A stretch of DNA of 64,000 nucleotides, from contig NZ_CP059997.1 in assembly GCF_018736145.1 (NCBI RefSeq), positions 6,199,501 through 6,263,500 on the forward strand. The letters are read 5' to 3'. The position numbers and the translations under genes are program-made. This DNA is from Amycolatopsis sp. CA-230715. Its GTDB lineage: Bacteria > Actinomycetota > Actinomycetes > Mycobacteriales > Pseudonocardiaceae. Below the pieces are notes generated by a model, which was not told the DNA's origin, did no database searches, and saw nothing but the letters and a program-made list of their open reading frames with translations. Shown one piece after another: positions 32,118 through 41,970 of this stretch (within the stretch, counting starts at the first letter, position 1; each line of letters begins with the position of its first letter).

Positions 32118-33011
32118 TCAGCCCCCGGTCTTCGGCGGGGCGGCGGGTGGCGCGGCCGGTCCGGTCGGCACCTGCGGCGGCTGGCCGGGCTGCTGACCGG
32201 GCATCTGGCCCTGCTGCTGCTCGCCCTGCGCCTCCGGCGAACCCTTGTAGTCCATGGGCTTCGCGTCCTTGCCCGGCTTGCTCGGGTCGAACGGCGGCGG
32301 GTTGCTCGGGTCGAACGCGCCCGGCCCCATCGCGTCGCAGCTCGCGCCGGTCTCGGGATAGGTGTTGTTGTTCTGGCGCAGCGCCGCGATGAACTGGTCG
32401 ATGCGCTCGTCGTCGGCGGAGTCGACCTTCAGCTGGTGCCCCCACGCCTGCAGCGAGACCGGCTTGTCGAGGCCGGGGTACGGCGACATCATCGTGTACG
32501 GCTTGCCGTCCGCGCGGACCTTCAGCTTGGTCACCGCGTCGCCGGTGATCTGGTCCGGGTTGTAGGCGATCCAGACGGCGCCGTGCTCCAGCGAGTGCAC
32601 CATGTTCTCGGTGCGCACCGCGTTCGGGTAGACGATGCCGGTGCAGGTGGCCCAGTAGCTGTCGTGCGGGCCGCCGAACGGCGGGGTCTTGTCGTAGGCG
32701 ACGCGCTCGGTGGGCTTGAGGTGCACGCTGGCCTGGTACTGCGCGGTCACGATGCCGGGGATCTTCAGCGACGGGTCCGGGTTCTCCTGCGACGGCTTGA
32801 ACGCGGCCGCGGCCTCGTCGCGGGTCTTCTGCTCGCGCTTGTCGGCGGTGTTCACGTAGTAGTAGATGAGCACCGACGCGAGCAGCGCCACCACGCCGAC
32901 CACGGCGACGATGGTGCCCCACGGCGGGCCCTTCTTGCCCACCACCGAGGTGCTGCGGGTCGCCTTGGACACCTTCTTCGGCGTCCCTGTCTTCTTCGTG
33001 CCGCTGGCCAT
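32118..33011 (-). CDS. DUF3105 membrane-anchored protein
   Basis: 297 residues. A basic N-terminus and one helix (TIVAVVGVVALLASVLIYYYV) anchor the protein; the outer domain has the DUF3105 signature YATCTG-type segment (SYWATCTGIVYPNAVRTENMVHSLEHGAVWIAYNPD). Its C-terminus is Pro/Gln/Gly-rich and disordered (about 250-297). The family is an actinobacterial cell-envelope family of unknown function that often pairs with DUF305, as here. Start ATG 33011. Confidence 0.9.
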   Translation of the reverse strand: MASGTKKTGTPKKVSKATRSTSVVGKKGPPWGTIVAVVGVVALLASVLIYYYVNTADKREQKTRDEAAAAFKPSQENPDPSLKIPGIVTAQYQASVHLKPTERVAYDKTPPFGGPHDSYWATCTGIVYPNAVRTENMVHSLEHGAVWIAYNPDQITGDAVTKLKVRADGKPYTMMSPYPGLDKPVSLQAWGHQLKVDSADDERIDQFIAALRQNNNTYPETGASCDAMGPGAFDPSNPPPFDPSKPGKDAKPMDYKGSPEAQGEQQQGQMPGQQPGQPPQVPTGPAAPPAAPPKTGG

Positions 33012-33166
33012 GGCTCCCGCATTCTTCGGAGGACACGTGATCTGCTCGGGGTGCCAGTGTAGGGATCGCGTGTCAGGCGCACGTCAACACCTGACGAACA
33101 CCTGATGGGAGTGCTCGCCCCGGGCGGGGTGAGAACTGGCTCGAGGAGGACCATAGACTTGGTCAG

Positions 33167-34822
33167 GTGACTCCCGACGCCCTTGCTGACCTGGTCCGTT
33201 CCGCCGCAGTCGAGGTTCTCGACGCGCGCGGTCTCGAACACGGCGCGCTGCCCGCGGCCGTCACCATCGAGCGTCCCCGCAACCCCGAGCACGGCGACTA
33301 CGCGACGAACCTGGCGCTGCAGGTGGCGAAGAAGGTCGGCCTCAAGCCGAGGGACTTCGCCGACGCGCTGGCCGAGCGCCTCGCGGCCACCGACGGCATC
33401 ACCGCGGCCGAGGTCGCCGGGCCCGGTTTCCTGAACCTCCGGCTCGCCGCGGACGCGCAGGGCGAGCAGATCCGCCGGGTGCTCGCCGCCGGTGCCGCCT
33501 ACGGCCACGGCGAGCTGCTCGCCGGGCGCAAGATCAACCTGGAGTTCGTCTCGGCGAACCCGACCGGCCCGATCCACCTCGGCGGCACGCGCTGGGCCGC
33601 GGTCGGCGACGCGCTCGGCCGGATCCTGTCCGCGCAGGGCGGCGAAGTCACCCGCGAGTACTACTTCAACGACGCGGGCGCGCAGATCGACCGGTTCGTG
33701 CGCTCGCTGATCGCCGCGGCGAAGGGCGAGCCCGCGCCCGAAGACGGTTACGCGGGCGGCTACATCACCGACATCGCCGCCGAAGTGCTGCGCCAGGAGC
33801 CGAGCGCGCTCTCGCTCGACGAGACCGAGCGGCACGAGGTGTTCCGCAAGATCGGTGTCGACCTGATGTTCGCCGAGATCAAGCAGAGCCTGCACGATTT
33901 CGGCACCGACTTCGACGTGTTCTTCCACGAGGACTCGCTGCACGCCTCCGGTGAGGTCGAGAAGGCCGTGCAGTACTTGAAGGACAACGACAAGCTCTAC
34001 CTCGAAGACGGCGCGTGGTGGCTGCGGACCACCGACTACGGCGACGACAAGGACCGCGTCGTCATCAAGAACGACGGCAACCCCGCCTACATCGCCGGTG
34101 ACATCGCCTACCTGCAGGACAAGCTGAAGCGCGGGTTCGACCTGTGCCTGTACATGCTGGGCGCGGACCACCACGGCTACATCGCGCGGCTCAAGGCCGC
34201 CGCGGCCGCGATGGGCGACAACCCCGATCTGGTGGAAGTCCTCATCGGACAGATGGTCAACCTGGTCAGCGACGGCAAGCCGGTGCGGATGAGCAAGCGC
34301 GCCGGAACCGTGATCACGATGGAGGACCTGGTCGAAGCGGTCGGCGTCGACGCCGCGCGCTACGAGCTGACGCGGTACTCCGTCGACTCCACTTTGGACA
34401 TCGACCTCGACCTGCTTCGCAAGCACACCAACGACAATCCGGTGTACTACGTCCAGTACGCGCACGCGCGGCTGTGCTCGCTGAGCCGCAACGCGGCCGA
34501 TCTCGGCATCAAGTCCGATCCGGACGCTGATCTCGGCCTGCTGACCCACCAGCGCGAAGGGGAGCTGATCCGCACCATCGGAGAGTTCCCGACCGTGCTC
34601 AAGCGCGCCGCCGAACTGCGGGAACCGCACCGCGTCGCGCGCTACCTGGAGAGCCTGGCCGCCGCCTACCACAAGTTCTACGACGTGGCGCGCGTCCTCC
34701 CGCAGGGCGACGAGGAGGCGACGCCGCTCACCCACGCGCGGCTGACCCTGTGCGACGCCGCGCGCCAGGTGTTCGCCAACGGCCTCGCCCTGCTCGGCGT
34801 TTCCGCGCCGGAGCGGATGTAA
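33167..34822 (+). CDS. argS: Arginyl-tRNA synthetase
   Basis: 551 residues, class I synthetase that charges tRNA-Arg. Visible are the N-terminal Add1 domain, NPTGPIHLGGTRWAAVGDAL (HIGH motif as HLGG), DHHGYIARLKA, the RMSKRAGT region in the KMSKS position and a C-terminal anticodon-binding helix bundle ending ANGLALLGVSAPERM. The GTG at 33167 begins the conserved N-terminus and has GAGGAGG farther upstream than usual. It is the first gene of the conserved argS-lysA-hom-thrC-thrB run. Confidence 0.97.
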   Translation: MTPDALADLVRSAAVEVLDARGLEHGALPAAVTIERPRNPEHGDYATNLALQVAKKVGLKPRDFADALAERLAATDGITAAEVAGPGFLNLRLAADAQGEQIRRVLAAGAAYGHGELLAGRKINLEFVSANPTGPIHLGGTRWAAVGDALGRILSAQGGEVTREYYFNDAGAQIDRFVRSLIAAAKGEPAPEDGYAGGYITDIAAEVLRQEPSALSLDETERHEVFRKIGVDLMFAEIKQSLHDFGTDFDVFFHEDSLHASGEVEKAVQYLKDNDKLYLEDGAWWLRTTDYGDDKDRVVIKNDGNPAYIAGDIAYLQDKLKRGFDLCLYMLGADHHGYIARLKAAAAAMGDNPDLVEVLIGQMVNLVSDGKPVRMSKRAGTVITMEDLVEAVGVDAARYELTRYSVDSTLDIDLDLLRKHTNDNPVYYVQYAHARLCSLSRNAADLGIKSDPDADLGLLTHQREGELIRTIGEFPTVLKRAAELREPHRVARYLESLAAAYHKFYDVARVLPQGDEEATPLTHARLTLCDAARQVFANGLALLGVSAPERM

Positions 34823-34855
34823 CCCCGCCCACCGAAGTCTGAACAGGGGAACACC

Positions 34856-36292
34856 ATGGCTCACCCCGCGGGCCCGCGCTACGCCGACGTGCACCAGCAC
34901 GTCGACACGGCGGGCTTCCCGCCGTCGAGCGCGGCGGAACTCGACCGGCTGTACCCGAAGGTCTGGCCCCGCAACACCTATCGCGCGCCGGACGGCGTCG
35001 TGCGCATCGCCGGTGTCGACGTGCGCGAGCTGGCCGAGACCTACGGCACGCCGCTGTTCGTCGTCGACGAGGCCGATTTCAAGTCGCGCTGCGCGGAGTA
35101 CGCCGAGGCGTTCGACGACCCGTCGCTCGTGCACTACGCGTCGAAGGCGTTCCTGTCCACCGAGATCGCCCGCTGGGTGGCTGGGCAGGGGCTGAGCCTC
35201 GACGTCTGCAGCGGCGGCGAGTTGGCGATCGCCCGCCGCGCGGAGTTCCCGGTCGAGCGGATCACCTTCCACGGCAACAACAAATCGATCGAAGAACTCG
35301 AAAGCGCCGTCGAGGCCGGGGTCGGCACGGTGGTGGTCGACTCGTACTACGAGATAGCCAGGCTCGCCGATGTCGCCGCGAAGCGCGACGTCGTGCAGAA
35401 CGTGCTGATCAGGGTGACGGTCGGCGTCGAGGCGCACACGCACGAGTTCATCGCGACCGCGCACGAGGACCAGAAGTTCGGGTTCTCCCTCGCCTCCGGT
35501 GACGCCGCTGAGGCGGTGCGCCGCGTGCTCAACGTGTCTTCGCTGCGGCTGGTCGGCCTGCACAGCCACATCGGCTCGCAGATCTTCGACGCCGACGGGT
35601 TCGAGGTCGCCGCGCGCCGCGTGGTCGGCCTGCTCGCCGAGATCGGCAAGGAGCACGGTTCCGATCTGCTCGAACAGATGTCCACTGTGGACCTCGGTGG
35701 CGGGTTCGGGATCGCCTACACGGACAAGGACAACCCGCCGCCGCCCGCGCAGATGATCACCCAGATCAGGGAGATGGTCCGCAAGGAGTGCGAGTTCGCC
35801 GGCCTGCCGGTGCCGAGGATCGCGGGCGAGCCGGGCCGCGCGATCGCCGGGCCCGGCACCGTCACGCTGTACGAGGTCGGCACCATCAAGGACGTCTCGC
35901 TCGGCGACAACGCGGTGCGCCGCTACGTCAGCGTCGACGGCGGGATGAGCGACAACATCCGCACCGCGCTCTACGACGCGGTGTACGACGTCCGGCTGGT
36001 CTCCCGCGCGAGCGACGACGACGGTTCGCAGCCCGTGGCGGCCGCGTTGTCCCGAGTGGTGGGAAAACACTGTGAGTCCGGCGACATCGTGGTCCGCGAC
36101 TGCTGGCTTCCGGACACCCTTGCTCCCGGCGACCTGGTCGCGGTCGCCGCGACGGGCGCCTACTGCTACTCGATGGCGAGCGGCTACAACCGGCAGCCGA
36201 AGCCCGCGGTGGTCGCGGTGCGTAACGGCAGCGCACGCGTGCTGCTGAGGCGGGAGACGACGGAGGACATGTTGCGCCTGGAGGTTTCGTGA
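34856..36292 (+). CDS. lysA: Diaminopimelate decarboxylase
   Basis: 478 residues. PLP-dependent last step of lysine synthesis (meso-diaminopimelate to L-lysine). The PLP lysine is in HYASKAFLS (about residue 97), and further motifs are LDVCSGGEL, GLHSHIGSQIF, the phosphate-binding GEPGRAIAGPG and the substrate-site CESGD. It overlaps the next gene hom by 4 nt (GTGA at 36289). About 45 extra N-terminal residues are usual in actinobacteria. Confidence 0.97.
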   Translation: MAHPAGPRYADVHQHVDTAGFPPSSAAELDRLYPKVWPRNTYRAPDGVVRIAGVDVRELAETYGTPLFVVDEADFKSRCAEYAEAFDDPSLVHYASKAFLSTEIARWVAGQGLSLDVCSGGELAIARRAEFPVERITFHGNNKSIEELESAVEAGVGTVVVDSYYEIARLADVAAKRDVVQNVLIRVTVGVEAHTHEFIATAHEDQKFGFSLASGDAAEAVRRVLNVSSLRLVGLHSHIGSQIFDADGFEVAARRVVGLLAEIGKEHGSDLLEQMSTVDLGGGFGIAYTDKDNPPPPAQMITQIREMVRKECEFAGLPVPRIAGEPGRAIAGPGTVTLYEVGTIKDVSLGDNAVRRYVSVDGGMSDNIRTALYDAVYDVRLVSRASDDDGSQPVAAALSRVVGKHCESGDIVVRDCWLPDTLAPGDLVAVAATGAYCYSMASGYNRQPKPAVVAVRNGSARVLLRRETTEDMLRLEVS

Positions 36293-37605
36293 GCGGCTCC
36301 CCAGCGACGGTGGACGGGCGCGCGCTCAGGGTCGCGCTGCTCGGCTGCGGCACGGTCGGCAGCGAGGTGGCGAGGCTGCTCACCGAGCAGGCCGACGAGT
36401 TCGCCGCGCGCGCGGGCGCCCCGGTCGAACTGGCCGGGATCGCGGTGCGCCGCCCCGACAAGCACCCCGAACTCCCCGCGCACCTGCTGACCGCGGACGC
36501 CGCCGCGCTCGTCGAGTCCGATGTGGACGTCGTGGTCGAGCTGGTCGGCGGGATCGAGCCGACGCTGCAATGGCTGCTTTCCGCGCTGCGCAAGGGAAAA
36601 TCGGTCGTCACCGCGAACAAGGCGCTGCTCGCCGAGCACACCGGCGAACTCGCCGAAGCGGCGGACGGCTCCGGCGCGGACCTCTACTACGAAGCCTCGG
36701 TGGCCGGGGCGATCCCGCTGCTGCGGCCGCTGCGCGAGTCGCTCGCCGGTGACCGCATCACCAGGGTGATGGGGATCGTCAACGGCACCACCAACTTCAT
36801 CCTGTCCGCAATGGACTCGACGGGCGCCGGCTACGCCGAGACGCTCGACGAGGCCAGCAGGCTCGGGTACGCCGAGGCCGATCCGACCGCGGACGTCGAC
36901 GGCTACGACGCGGCCTCGAAGGCGGCGATCCTCGCCTCGCTCGCCTTCCACACCAGGGTCACCGCCTCCGACGTGCACCGCGAGGGCATCGCGACCGTCA
37001 CCGCGTCGGACATCGCGGCGGCCAAACTCCTTGGCCGCACGGTGAAACTGCTCGCCATCTGCGAGCGCGTCACGAGCGAGGACGGCACCGAATCGGTCTC
37101 GGCGCGCGTGCACCCGGTGATGATCCCGCGGTCGCACCAGCTCGCCGGGGTCGGCGGCGCGTTCAACGCGGTCTACGTCGAAGCGGACGCGGCGGGCGAG
37201 CTGATGTTCTACGGCCAGGGCGCCGGCGGTTCGCCGACCGCGAGCGCGGTGCTGGGCGACCTGGTCGCGGTGGCGCGCAACCGGGTGGTCGGCGGGCGCG
37301 GCCCGCGCGAGAGCGCGCACGCCGGGCTGCCGGTGCGGCCGATGGGCCAGACCCCGACCCGGTACCACATCAGCCTCGACGTCGCCGATCGCGCGGGTGT
37401 GCTCGCCCAGGTCGCGCAGGTCTTCTCGGCGCACGACGTGAGCATCGCGACGGTTCGCCAGCGCGACAAGCACTCGACGGCGAGCCTGGTGATCGTGACG
37501 CACCTGGCGCAGGACGCCGCGCTGCAGGCGACCGTGGAGGAGATCGGCAAGCTGGACGTCGTGCGCGAGGTCGTCAGCGTGATGCGCGTGGAAGGCGAGG
37601 ACTGA
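36289..37605 (+). CDS. hom: Homoserine dehydrogenase
   Basis: 438 residues, NAD(P)-dependent reduction of aspartate semialdehyde to homoserine. The Rossmann motif is LLGCGTVGSEV (about 14-24), the catalytic domain carries VTANKALLAEH and GIVNGTTNFIL, and the C-terminal ACT domain begins YHISLDVADRAGVLAQVAQVF (about 355), the site for threonine feedback control in related enzymes. GTG start overlapping the lysA stop. Confidence 0.97.
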   Translation: MSGSPATVDGRALRVALLGCGTVGSEVARLLTEQADEFAARAGAPVELAGIAVRRPDKHPELPAHLLTADAAALVESDVDVVVELVGGIEPTLQWLLSALRKGKSVVTANKALLAEHTGELAEAADGSGADLYYEASVAGAIPLLRPLRESLAGDRITRVMGIVNGTTNFILSAMDSTGAGYAETLDEASRLGYAEADPTADVDGYDAASKAAILASLAFHTRVTASDVHREGIATVTASDIAAAKLLGRTVKLLAICERVTSEDGTESVSARVHPVMIPRSHQLAGVGGAFNAVYVEADAAGELMFYGQGAGGSPTASAVLGDLVAVARNRVVGGRGPRESAHAGLPVRPMGQTPTRYHISLDVADRAGVLAQVAQVFSAHDVSIATVRQRDKHSTASLVIVTHLAQDAALQATVEEIGKLDVVREVVSVMRVEGED

Positions 37606-37610
37606 CGGCG

Positions 37611-38657
37611 ATGACCGGCATCATCGAGGCGTACCGCGACCGGATCCCGGTGCCGGAGGGCGCGAAGATCGTCACCCTCGGCGAGGGCAACACCCCGCTG
37701 CTGGCCGCGCCGCACCTGTCCGGGCTGACCGGCTGCACGGTGTACCTGAAGGTGGAGGGCGCGAACCCCACCGGCTCGTTCAAGGACCGCGGGATGACCG
37801 TGGCGATCACGCACGCGCTCGCGAGCGGGCTCAAGGCGGTCATCTGCGCGTCCACCGGGAACACCTCGGCTTCCGCGTCGGCCTACGCCGCGCGCGCCGG
37901 GCTGACCTCGGCCGTGCTGGTGCCCCAGGGCAAGATCGCGCTCGGCAAGATGGCGCAGGCGGTCGTGCACGGCGCCAGGATCCTGCAGGTCGACGGCAAC
38001 TTCGACGACTGCCTCGAACTGGCCCGTAAAACGGCGGCGGACTACCCGGTGACGCTGGTGAACTCGGTGAACCCGGTCCGGCTGATCGGGCAGAAGACCG
38101 CGGCGTGGGAGATCTGCGACGCGCTCGGCGAGGCGCCGGACATCCACTGCCTGCCGGTTGGCAACGCGGGGAACATCAGCGCGTACTGGGCCGGGTACGC
38201 CGAGTACGCTGCGGACGGTGTGGTGAAGAACACCCCGCGCATGTTCGGTTTCCAGGCCGCGGGTGCCGCGCCGCTCGTGCACGGCGAACCGGTCGCGGAG
38301 CCGGAGACGGTGGCCACCGCGATCCGGGTCGGCAGCCCGGCTTCGTGGGATCTCGCGGTGAAGGCGAAGAACGGCAGCGGCGGGCTCTTCGACGCGGCCA
38401 CCGACGCCAAGATCCTGGAGGCTTACCACCTGTTGGCGCGCAAGGAAGGCGTGTTCGTCGAGCCCGCGTCGGCGACGAGCGTCGCGGGCCTGCTGATGAC
38501 CGCCGCGGACGGCCGCATCCCGAAGGGCTCCACCGTGGTGTGCACGGTGACCGGGCACGGGCTCAAGGACCCGTCGACCGCGCTCGAAGGCAACGTCGAG
38601 GTGGAGCCGCTCGCCGTCGACCCGAGCGCCGTCGCCGCGGCGCTGGAGCTTTCGTGA
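37611..38657 (+). CDS. thrC: Threonine synthase
   Basis: 348 residues. PLP enzyme converting O-phosphohomoserine to threonine. The PLP lysine is in NPTGSFKDRGM (about residue 60), followed by CASTGNTSAS, and the phosphate-binding GNAGNISAYW is near 185. The short class II-like form typical of actinobacteria. It starts 5 nt after hom and overlaps thrB by GTGA. Confidence 0.97.
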   Translation: MTGIIEAYRDRIPVPEGAKIVTLGEGNTPLLAAPHLSGLTGCTVYLKVEGANPTGSFKDRGMTVAITHALASGLKAVICASTGNTSASASAYAARAGLTSAVLVPQGKIALGKMAQAVVHGARILQVDGNFDDCLELARKTAADYPVTLVNSVNPVRLIGQKTAAWEICDALGEAPDIHCLPVGNAGNISAYWAGYAEYAADGVVKNTPRMFGFQAAGAAPLVHGEPVAEPETVATAIRVGSPASWDLAVKAKNGSGGLFDAATDAKILEAYHLLARKEGVFVEPASATSVAGLLMTAADGRIPKGSTVVCTVTGHGLKDPSTALEGNVEVEPLAVDPSAVAAALELS

Positions 38658-39535
38658 CCTCGTACCGGGTCACCGTGCCCGCGTCGACGGCCAATCTCGG
38701 GCCGGGTTTCGACGCGCTGGGCATGGCGCTGAGCTTGTACGACGTGGTCGAAGTCACCGTCATCGACCACGGGCTCAAGGTCGAGGTGGTCGACGCGGGC
38801 GCGGGTGGCGTCGCCGACGTGCCCACCGACGAGAGCCACCTCGTGGTGCGGGCGATCCGCCGTGCCTGCGAGCACTGGGGTTTCCGCCCGCCCGGCCTGC
38901 ACCTGCGCTGCCGCAACGCGATCCCGCACGCGAGGGGCCTCGGCTCGTCCGCGGCCGCGGTGGTCTCCGGCGTCGCCGCGGGCTACGCGCTCGCCGAGCG
39001 GCCGCTGGACGCCGACGCGTTGCAGCTCGCCGCGGAGTTCGAAGGGCACGCCGACAACGCGGCGGCGAGCCTGCTGGGCGGTCTCGTGATCGCCTGGGAG
39101 GAAAGCGGCCGGTTCCTCGCGGAACGGCTCGAACCGCATCCCGGCATCCGGCCCGTGCTCGCGATCCCGGAGCTGCGGTCGTCGACGGACGCGACGCGCG
39201 GCCTGCTGCCCGACGCGGTCCCGCACGCCGACGCCGCGTTCACCGCCGGGCGCGCCGCGCTGGCCGTGCACGCGCTCACCGCGCGTCCCGATCTGTTGCT
39301 CCCCGCGACCGAGGACCGGTTGCACCAGCACTACCGCGCGCCCGCGCTGCCCGCGAGCGTCGCGCTCGTGGATGCGTTGCGTGACAACGGGATCGCGGCC
39401 GCGGTGTCCGGCGCGGGGCCGACGGTACTGGCACTGACCGAGGGCGGCGCGCTGCCCGAAGGGGCCGACACGCGCGGGTTCAGCCTTGCCGAGCTGGCGA
39501 TTGACCTCGGCGGCGTCAAGGTTGAGGTGCGATAA
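38654..39535 (+). CDS. thrB: Homoserine kinase
   Basis: 293 residues, GHMP-family kinase that makes O-phosphohomoserine for ThrC. Conserved parts are the N-terminal PASTANLGPGFDALGMAL, ATP-loop PHARGLGSSAAA (about 92-103) and the C-terminal SGAGPTVLAL. The GTG at 38654 overlaps the thrC stop. Last gene of the threonine operon. Confidence 0.97.
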   Translation: MTSYRVTVPASTANLGPGFDALGMALSLYDVVEVTVIDHGLKVEVVDAGAGGVADVPTDESHLVVRAIRRACEHWGFRPPGLHLRCRNAIPHARGLGSSAAAVVSGVAAGYALAERPLDADALQLAAEFEGHADNAAASLLGGLVIAWEESGRFLAERLEPHPGIRPVLAIPELRSSTDATRGLLPDAVPHADAAFTAGRAALAVHALTARPDLLLPATEDRLHQHYRAPALPASVALVDALRDNGIAAAVSGAGPTVLALTEGGALPEGADTRGFSLAELAIDLGGVKVEVR

Positions 39536-39927
39536 CACGCCATGGCCACGAGGGGGGTGGTTGTTGCACACCGGCACGTGCGGGTCTACCCTCGGGGGCG
39601 TTCGATCACCGTGCGCATTCCGCACCGGCACCGGTCCCGGGAGCTTGTTCCGGTTGGGTGTCTCAAGTTGGTCCGCCAGTTCCGCACCGGTAAGCGGATC
39701 GACGCAGGCGGATATGGCGGTGCCGAATTCCGTGTGCTCCGGATGGAGCACGCACACTCCCGTGCTGGCGGCTCTGCCGCTGTGGCTGCATCTCGGCCGA
39801 GGGGTCCGCATCGGGAACGTGGGCTTTCCCTGAGGGAAGGTCCGTGAAACAACGCCGTCTCGCGATCGGAAGCGGGCGGTAGTCCGCTGATCCACCTGGA
39901 GGCGTGGATCGGTCAGGAAGGACATGT
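39536..39927 (+). promoter_or_regulatory. Long 5' region of rho
   Basis: About 390 nt without a credible gene. It should contain the rho promoter and a long leader. CTTTCCC-tg-AGGGAAGG (about 39827-39841) and GATCCAC-N8-GTGGATC (39889-39910) can form hairpins; the second ends 17 nt before the GTG start, near the AGGAAGG RBS, and could affect translation. Autoregulation of rho through its leader is known in other bacteria. Confidence 0.5.
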
Positions 39928-41904
39928 GTGAGCAACACCGATCTTTTGAGCGGCGAAGTGCAGGGCTCGGAATCAGCGTCCGACGCGGGGGAGCAGGCGA
40001 ACGGCGCGGCCGCGCCGAAGCGCCGGTCCGGCGGACTGTCCGGAATGGTCATCGCGGATCTTCGCGAGCTGGCCACCGAGCTGGGTGTCGGCGACACCGG
40101 CGGGATGCGCAAGGGCGACCTGATCGCGGCCATCCGCGAGCGCCAGGGCAAGTCCAAGCGCCGCCAGGCCGCGGCGGCCGGCGGCGACACGCTGCCGTTG
40201 GAGGGCATTTCCGCCGAGGAGGCGCCGAAGGCCCGCACGCGTCGTGAGCCGAAGGCCGTGAACGACTCCGCGGAGCCGAAGAGCGCCGAGGCCAAGAGCG
40301 AAGCCCCGGAAGCGAAGGCCCCCGAGGCCAAGGCTCCCGAGGCGAAGGCGCCGGAAACCCAGGAGCCGCAGGAGAACCGCTCGAACGAGCGCGCCGAGGC
40401 GAACGCCGATTCCTCGCTGGGCGAGGAAGGCGGCCGTCGCGAGGGCGGCCGTCGCCGTCGCGGGTCGAACCGCGCTTCGGGCGGTTCCGACGGGGGCAAC
40501 CAGCAGCAGGGCGCCGACAACCGCGGCCAGCGCGGCGGTGGCGACCAGCAGGGCGGCGGCCGGGGCGACCGCAACGACCGGAACGACCGGAACGACCGCA
40601 ACCAGCGGAACCAGCAGAACAACCGCAACGCGGATCAGAACCGCGGCGGCGGCCAAGACGACGACGAGGAAGGCGGTCGCAGGGGCCGCCGGTTCCGCGA
40701 TCGCCGCCGTCGTGGCGGCGGGCGCGGCGAGGGCGGCAGCCCGGACACCGAGATCCGCGAGGACGACGTCCTGCTGCCCGTCGCGGGCATTCTCGACGTG
40801 CTCGACAACTACGCGTTCGTGCGGACTTCCGGGTACCTCGCCGGCCCGAACGACGTGTACGTGTCGCTTTCGCTGGTGCGCAAGTTCGGCCTTCGCCGCG
40901 GTGACGCGATCACCGGTGTGGTGCGCCAACCGCGCGAGGGCGAGCAGCAGCGGCAGAAGTTCAACCCGCTGGTGCGGGTGGACAGCATCAACGGCCTCGA
41001 GCCGGACGCCGCGAAGAAGCGCCCCGAGTTCACCAAGCTGACGCCGCTGTACCCGAACGAGCGCCTGCGGCTGGAGACCGAGCCGCACAAGCTCACCACC
41101 CGCGTGATCGACCTGGTGATGCCGGTCGGCAAGGGGCAGCGCGCGCTGATCGTGTCGCCGCCGAAGGCCGGTAAGACCACGATCATGCAGGACATCGCGA
41201 ACGCGATCACCACGAACAACCCGGAGTGCCACCTGATGGTGGTGCTGGTCGACGAACGCCCCGAAGAGGTCACCGACATGCAGCGGTCGGTGAAGGGCGA
41301 GGTCATCGCCTCCACCTTCGACCGCCCGCCGTCAGACCACACCTCGGTCGCCGAGCTCTCCATCGAGCGCGCGAAGCGCCTGGTGGAGATGGGCATGGAC
41401 GTGGTGGTGCTGCTCGACTCGATCACCCGCCTCGGCCGTGCCTACAACCTGGCGGCCCCGGCGTCCGGCCGGATCCTGTCCGGTGGTGTCGACTCGACGG
41501 CGCTGTTCCCGCCGAAGCGGTTCCTCGGCGCGGCGCGCAACATCGAGAACGGCGGGTCGCTGACGATCTTCGCCACCGCGATGGTGGAGACCGGCTCGAC
41601 CGGTGACACGGTCATCTTCGAGGAGTTCAAGGGCACCGGTAACGCGGAGCTCAAGCTCGACCGCAAGATCGCCGAGCGCAGGGTGTTCCCCGCGGTCGAC
41701 GTCAACCCGTCCGGCACCCGCAAGGAGGAGCTGCTGCTCTCGCCGGACGAGCTGGCCGTGATGCACAAGCTCTCCAGGGTGCTCACCGCGCTGGATTCGC
41801 AGCAGGCGATCGATCTGCTGATCTCGCGCCTGCGGAAGACGAAGACCAACATCGAGTTCCTGATGACGGTTTCGAAGACCGCGCTGGGCCCCGACGACGA
41901 TTAG
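39928..41904 (+). CDS. rho: Transcription termination factor Rho with long disordered insert
   Basis: 658 residues, hexameric RNA-dependent ATPase/translocase. After the Rho_N helix domain (LSGMVIADLRELATELGVGDTGGMRKGDLIAAI), there is a long low-complexity insert (about 90-270): EAKAPEAKAPEAKAPE repeats, then RGD/Arg-Asn-rich DRNDRNDRNDRNQRNQQNN. The RNA-binding domain, Walker A PPKAGKTT, Walker B-like VVLLDSITRLGRAYN and Q/R loops follow. Such inserts are typical of actinobacterial Rho and affect RNA binding. GTG at 39928 has AGGAAGG 6-7 nt before it. Confidence 0.97.
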   Translation: MSNTDLLSGEVQGSESASDAGEQANGAAAPKRRSGGLSGMVIADLRELATELGVGDTGGMRKGDLIAAIRERQGKSKRRQAAAAGGDTLPLEGISAEEAPKARTRREPKAVNDSAEPKSAEAKSEAPEAKAPEAKAPEAKAPETQEPQENRSNERAEANADSSLGEEGGRREGGRRRRGSNRASGGSDGGNQQQGADNRGQRGGGDQQGGGRGDRNDRNDRNDRNQRNQQNNRNADQNRGGGQDDDEEGGRRGRRFRDRRRRGGGRGEGGSPDTEIREDDVLLPVAGILDVLDNYAFVRTSGYLAGPNDVYVSLSLVRKFGLRRGDAITGVVRQPREGEQQRQKFNPLVRVDSINGLEPDAAKKRPEFTKLTPLYPNERLRLETEPHKLTTRVIDLVMPVGKGQRALIVSPPKAGKTTIMQDIANAITTNNPECHLMVVLVDERPEEVTDMQRSVKGEVIASTFDRPPSDHTSVAELSIERAKRLVEMGMDVVVLLDSITRLGRAYNLAAPASGRILSGGVDSTALFPPKRFLGAARNIENGGSLTIFATAMVETGSTGDTVIFEEFKGTGNAELKLDRKIAERRVFPAVDVNPSGTRKEELLLSPDELAVMHKLSRVLTALDSQQAIDLLISRLRKTKTNIEFLMTVSKTALGPDDD

Positions 41905-41916
41905 TAATACCAAATG

Positions 41917-41956
41917 CCGAATGCCCTTTTCTTCGCATGAAGAAAAGGGCATTCGG
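41917..41956. terminator. Strong bidirectional terminator after rho
   Basis: Eighteen-bp perfect stem CCGAATGCCCTTTTCTTC / complement with loop GCAT and a T-rich tail TTGTTT. It stands between the convergent rho and secreted-protein genes. Confidence 0.9.
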
Positions 41957-41970
41957 TTGTTTCGGGTCGA

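Noticed and set aside
32852..36070. Very long open frame on the minus strand opposite argS and lysA
   Set aside because: It mirrors the third-position GC bias of argS and lysA; the translation is low complexity with no motifs.
39542..39847. About 100-codon frame between thrB and rho
   Set aside because: Arg/His-rich, no RBS-supported start and no family; more likely the long rho leader.
40290..40660. Repeats inside rho as a tandem repeat array
   Set aside because: They encode the disordered insert typical of actinobacterial Rho and stay in frame.
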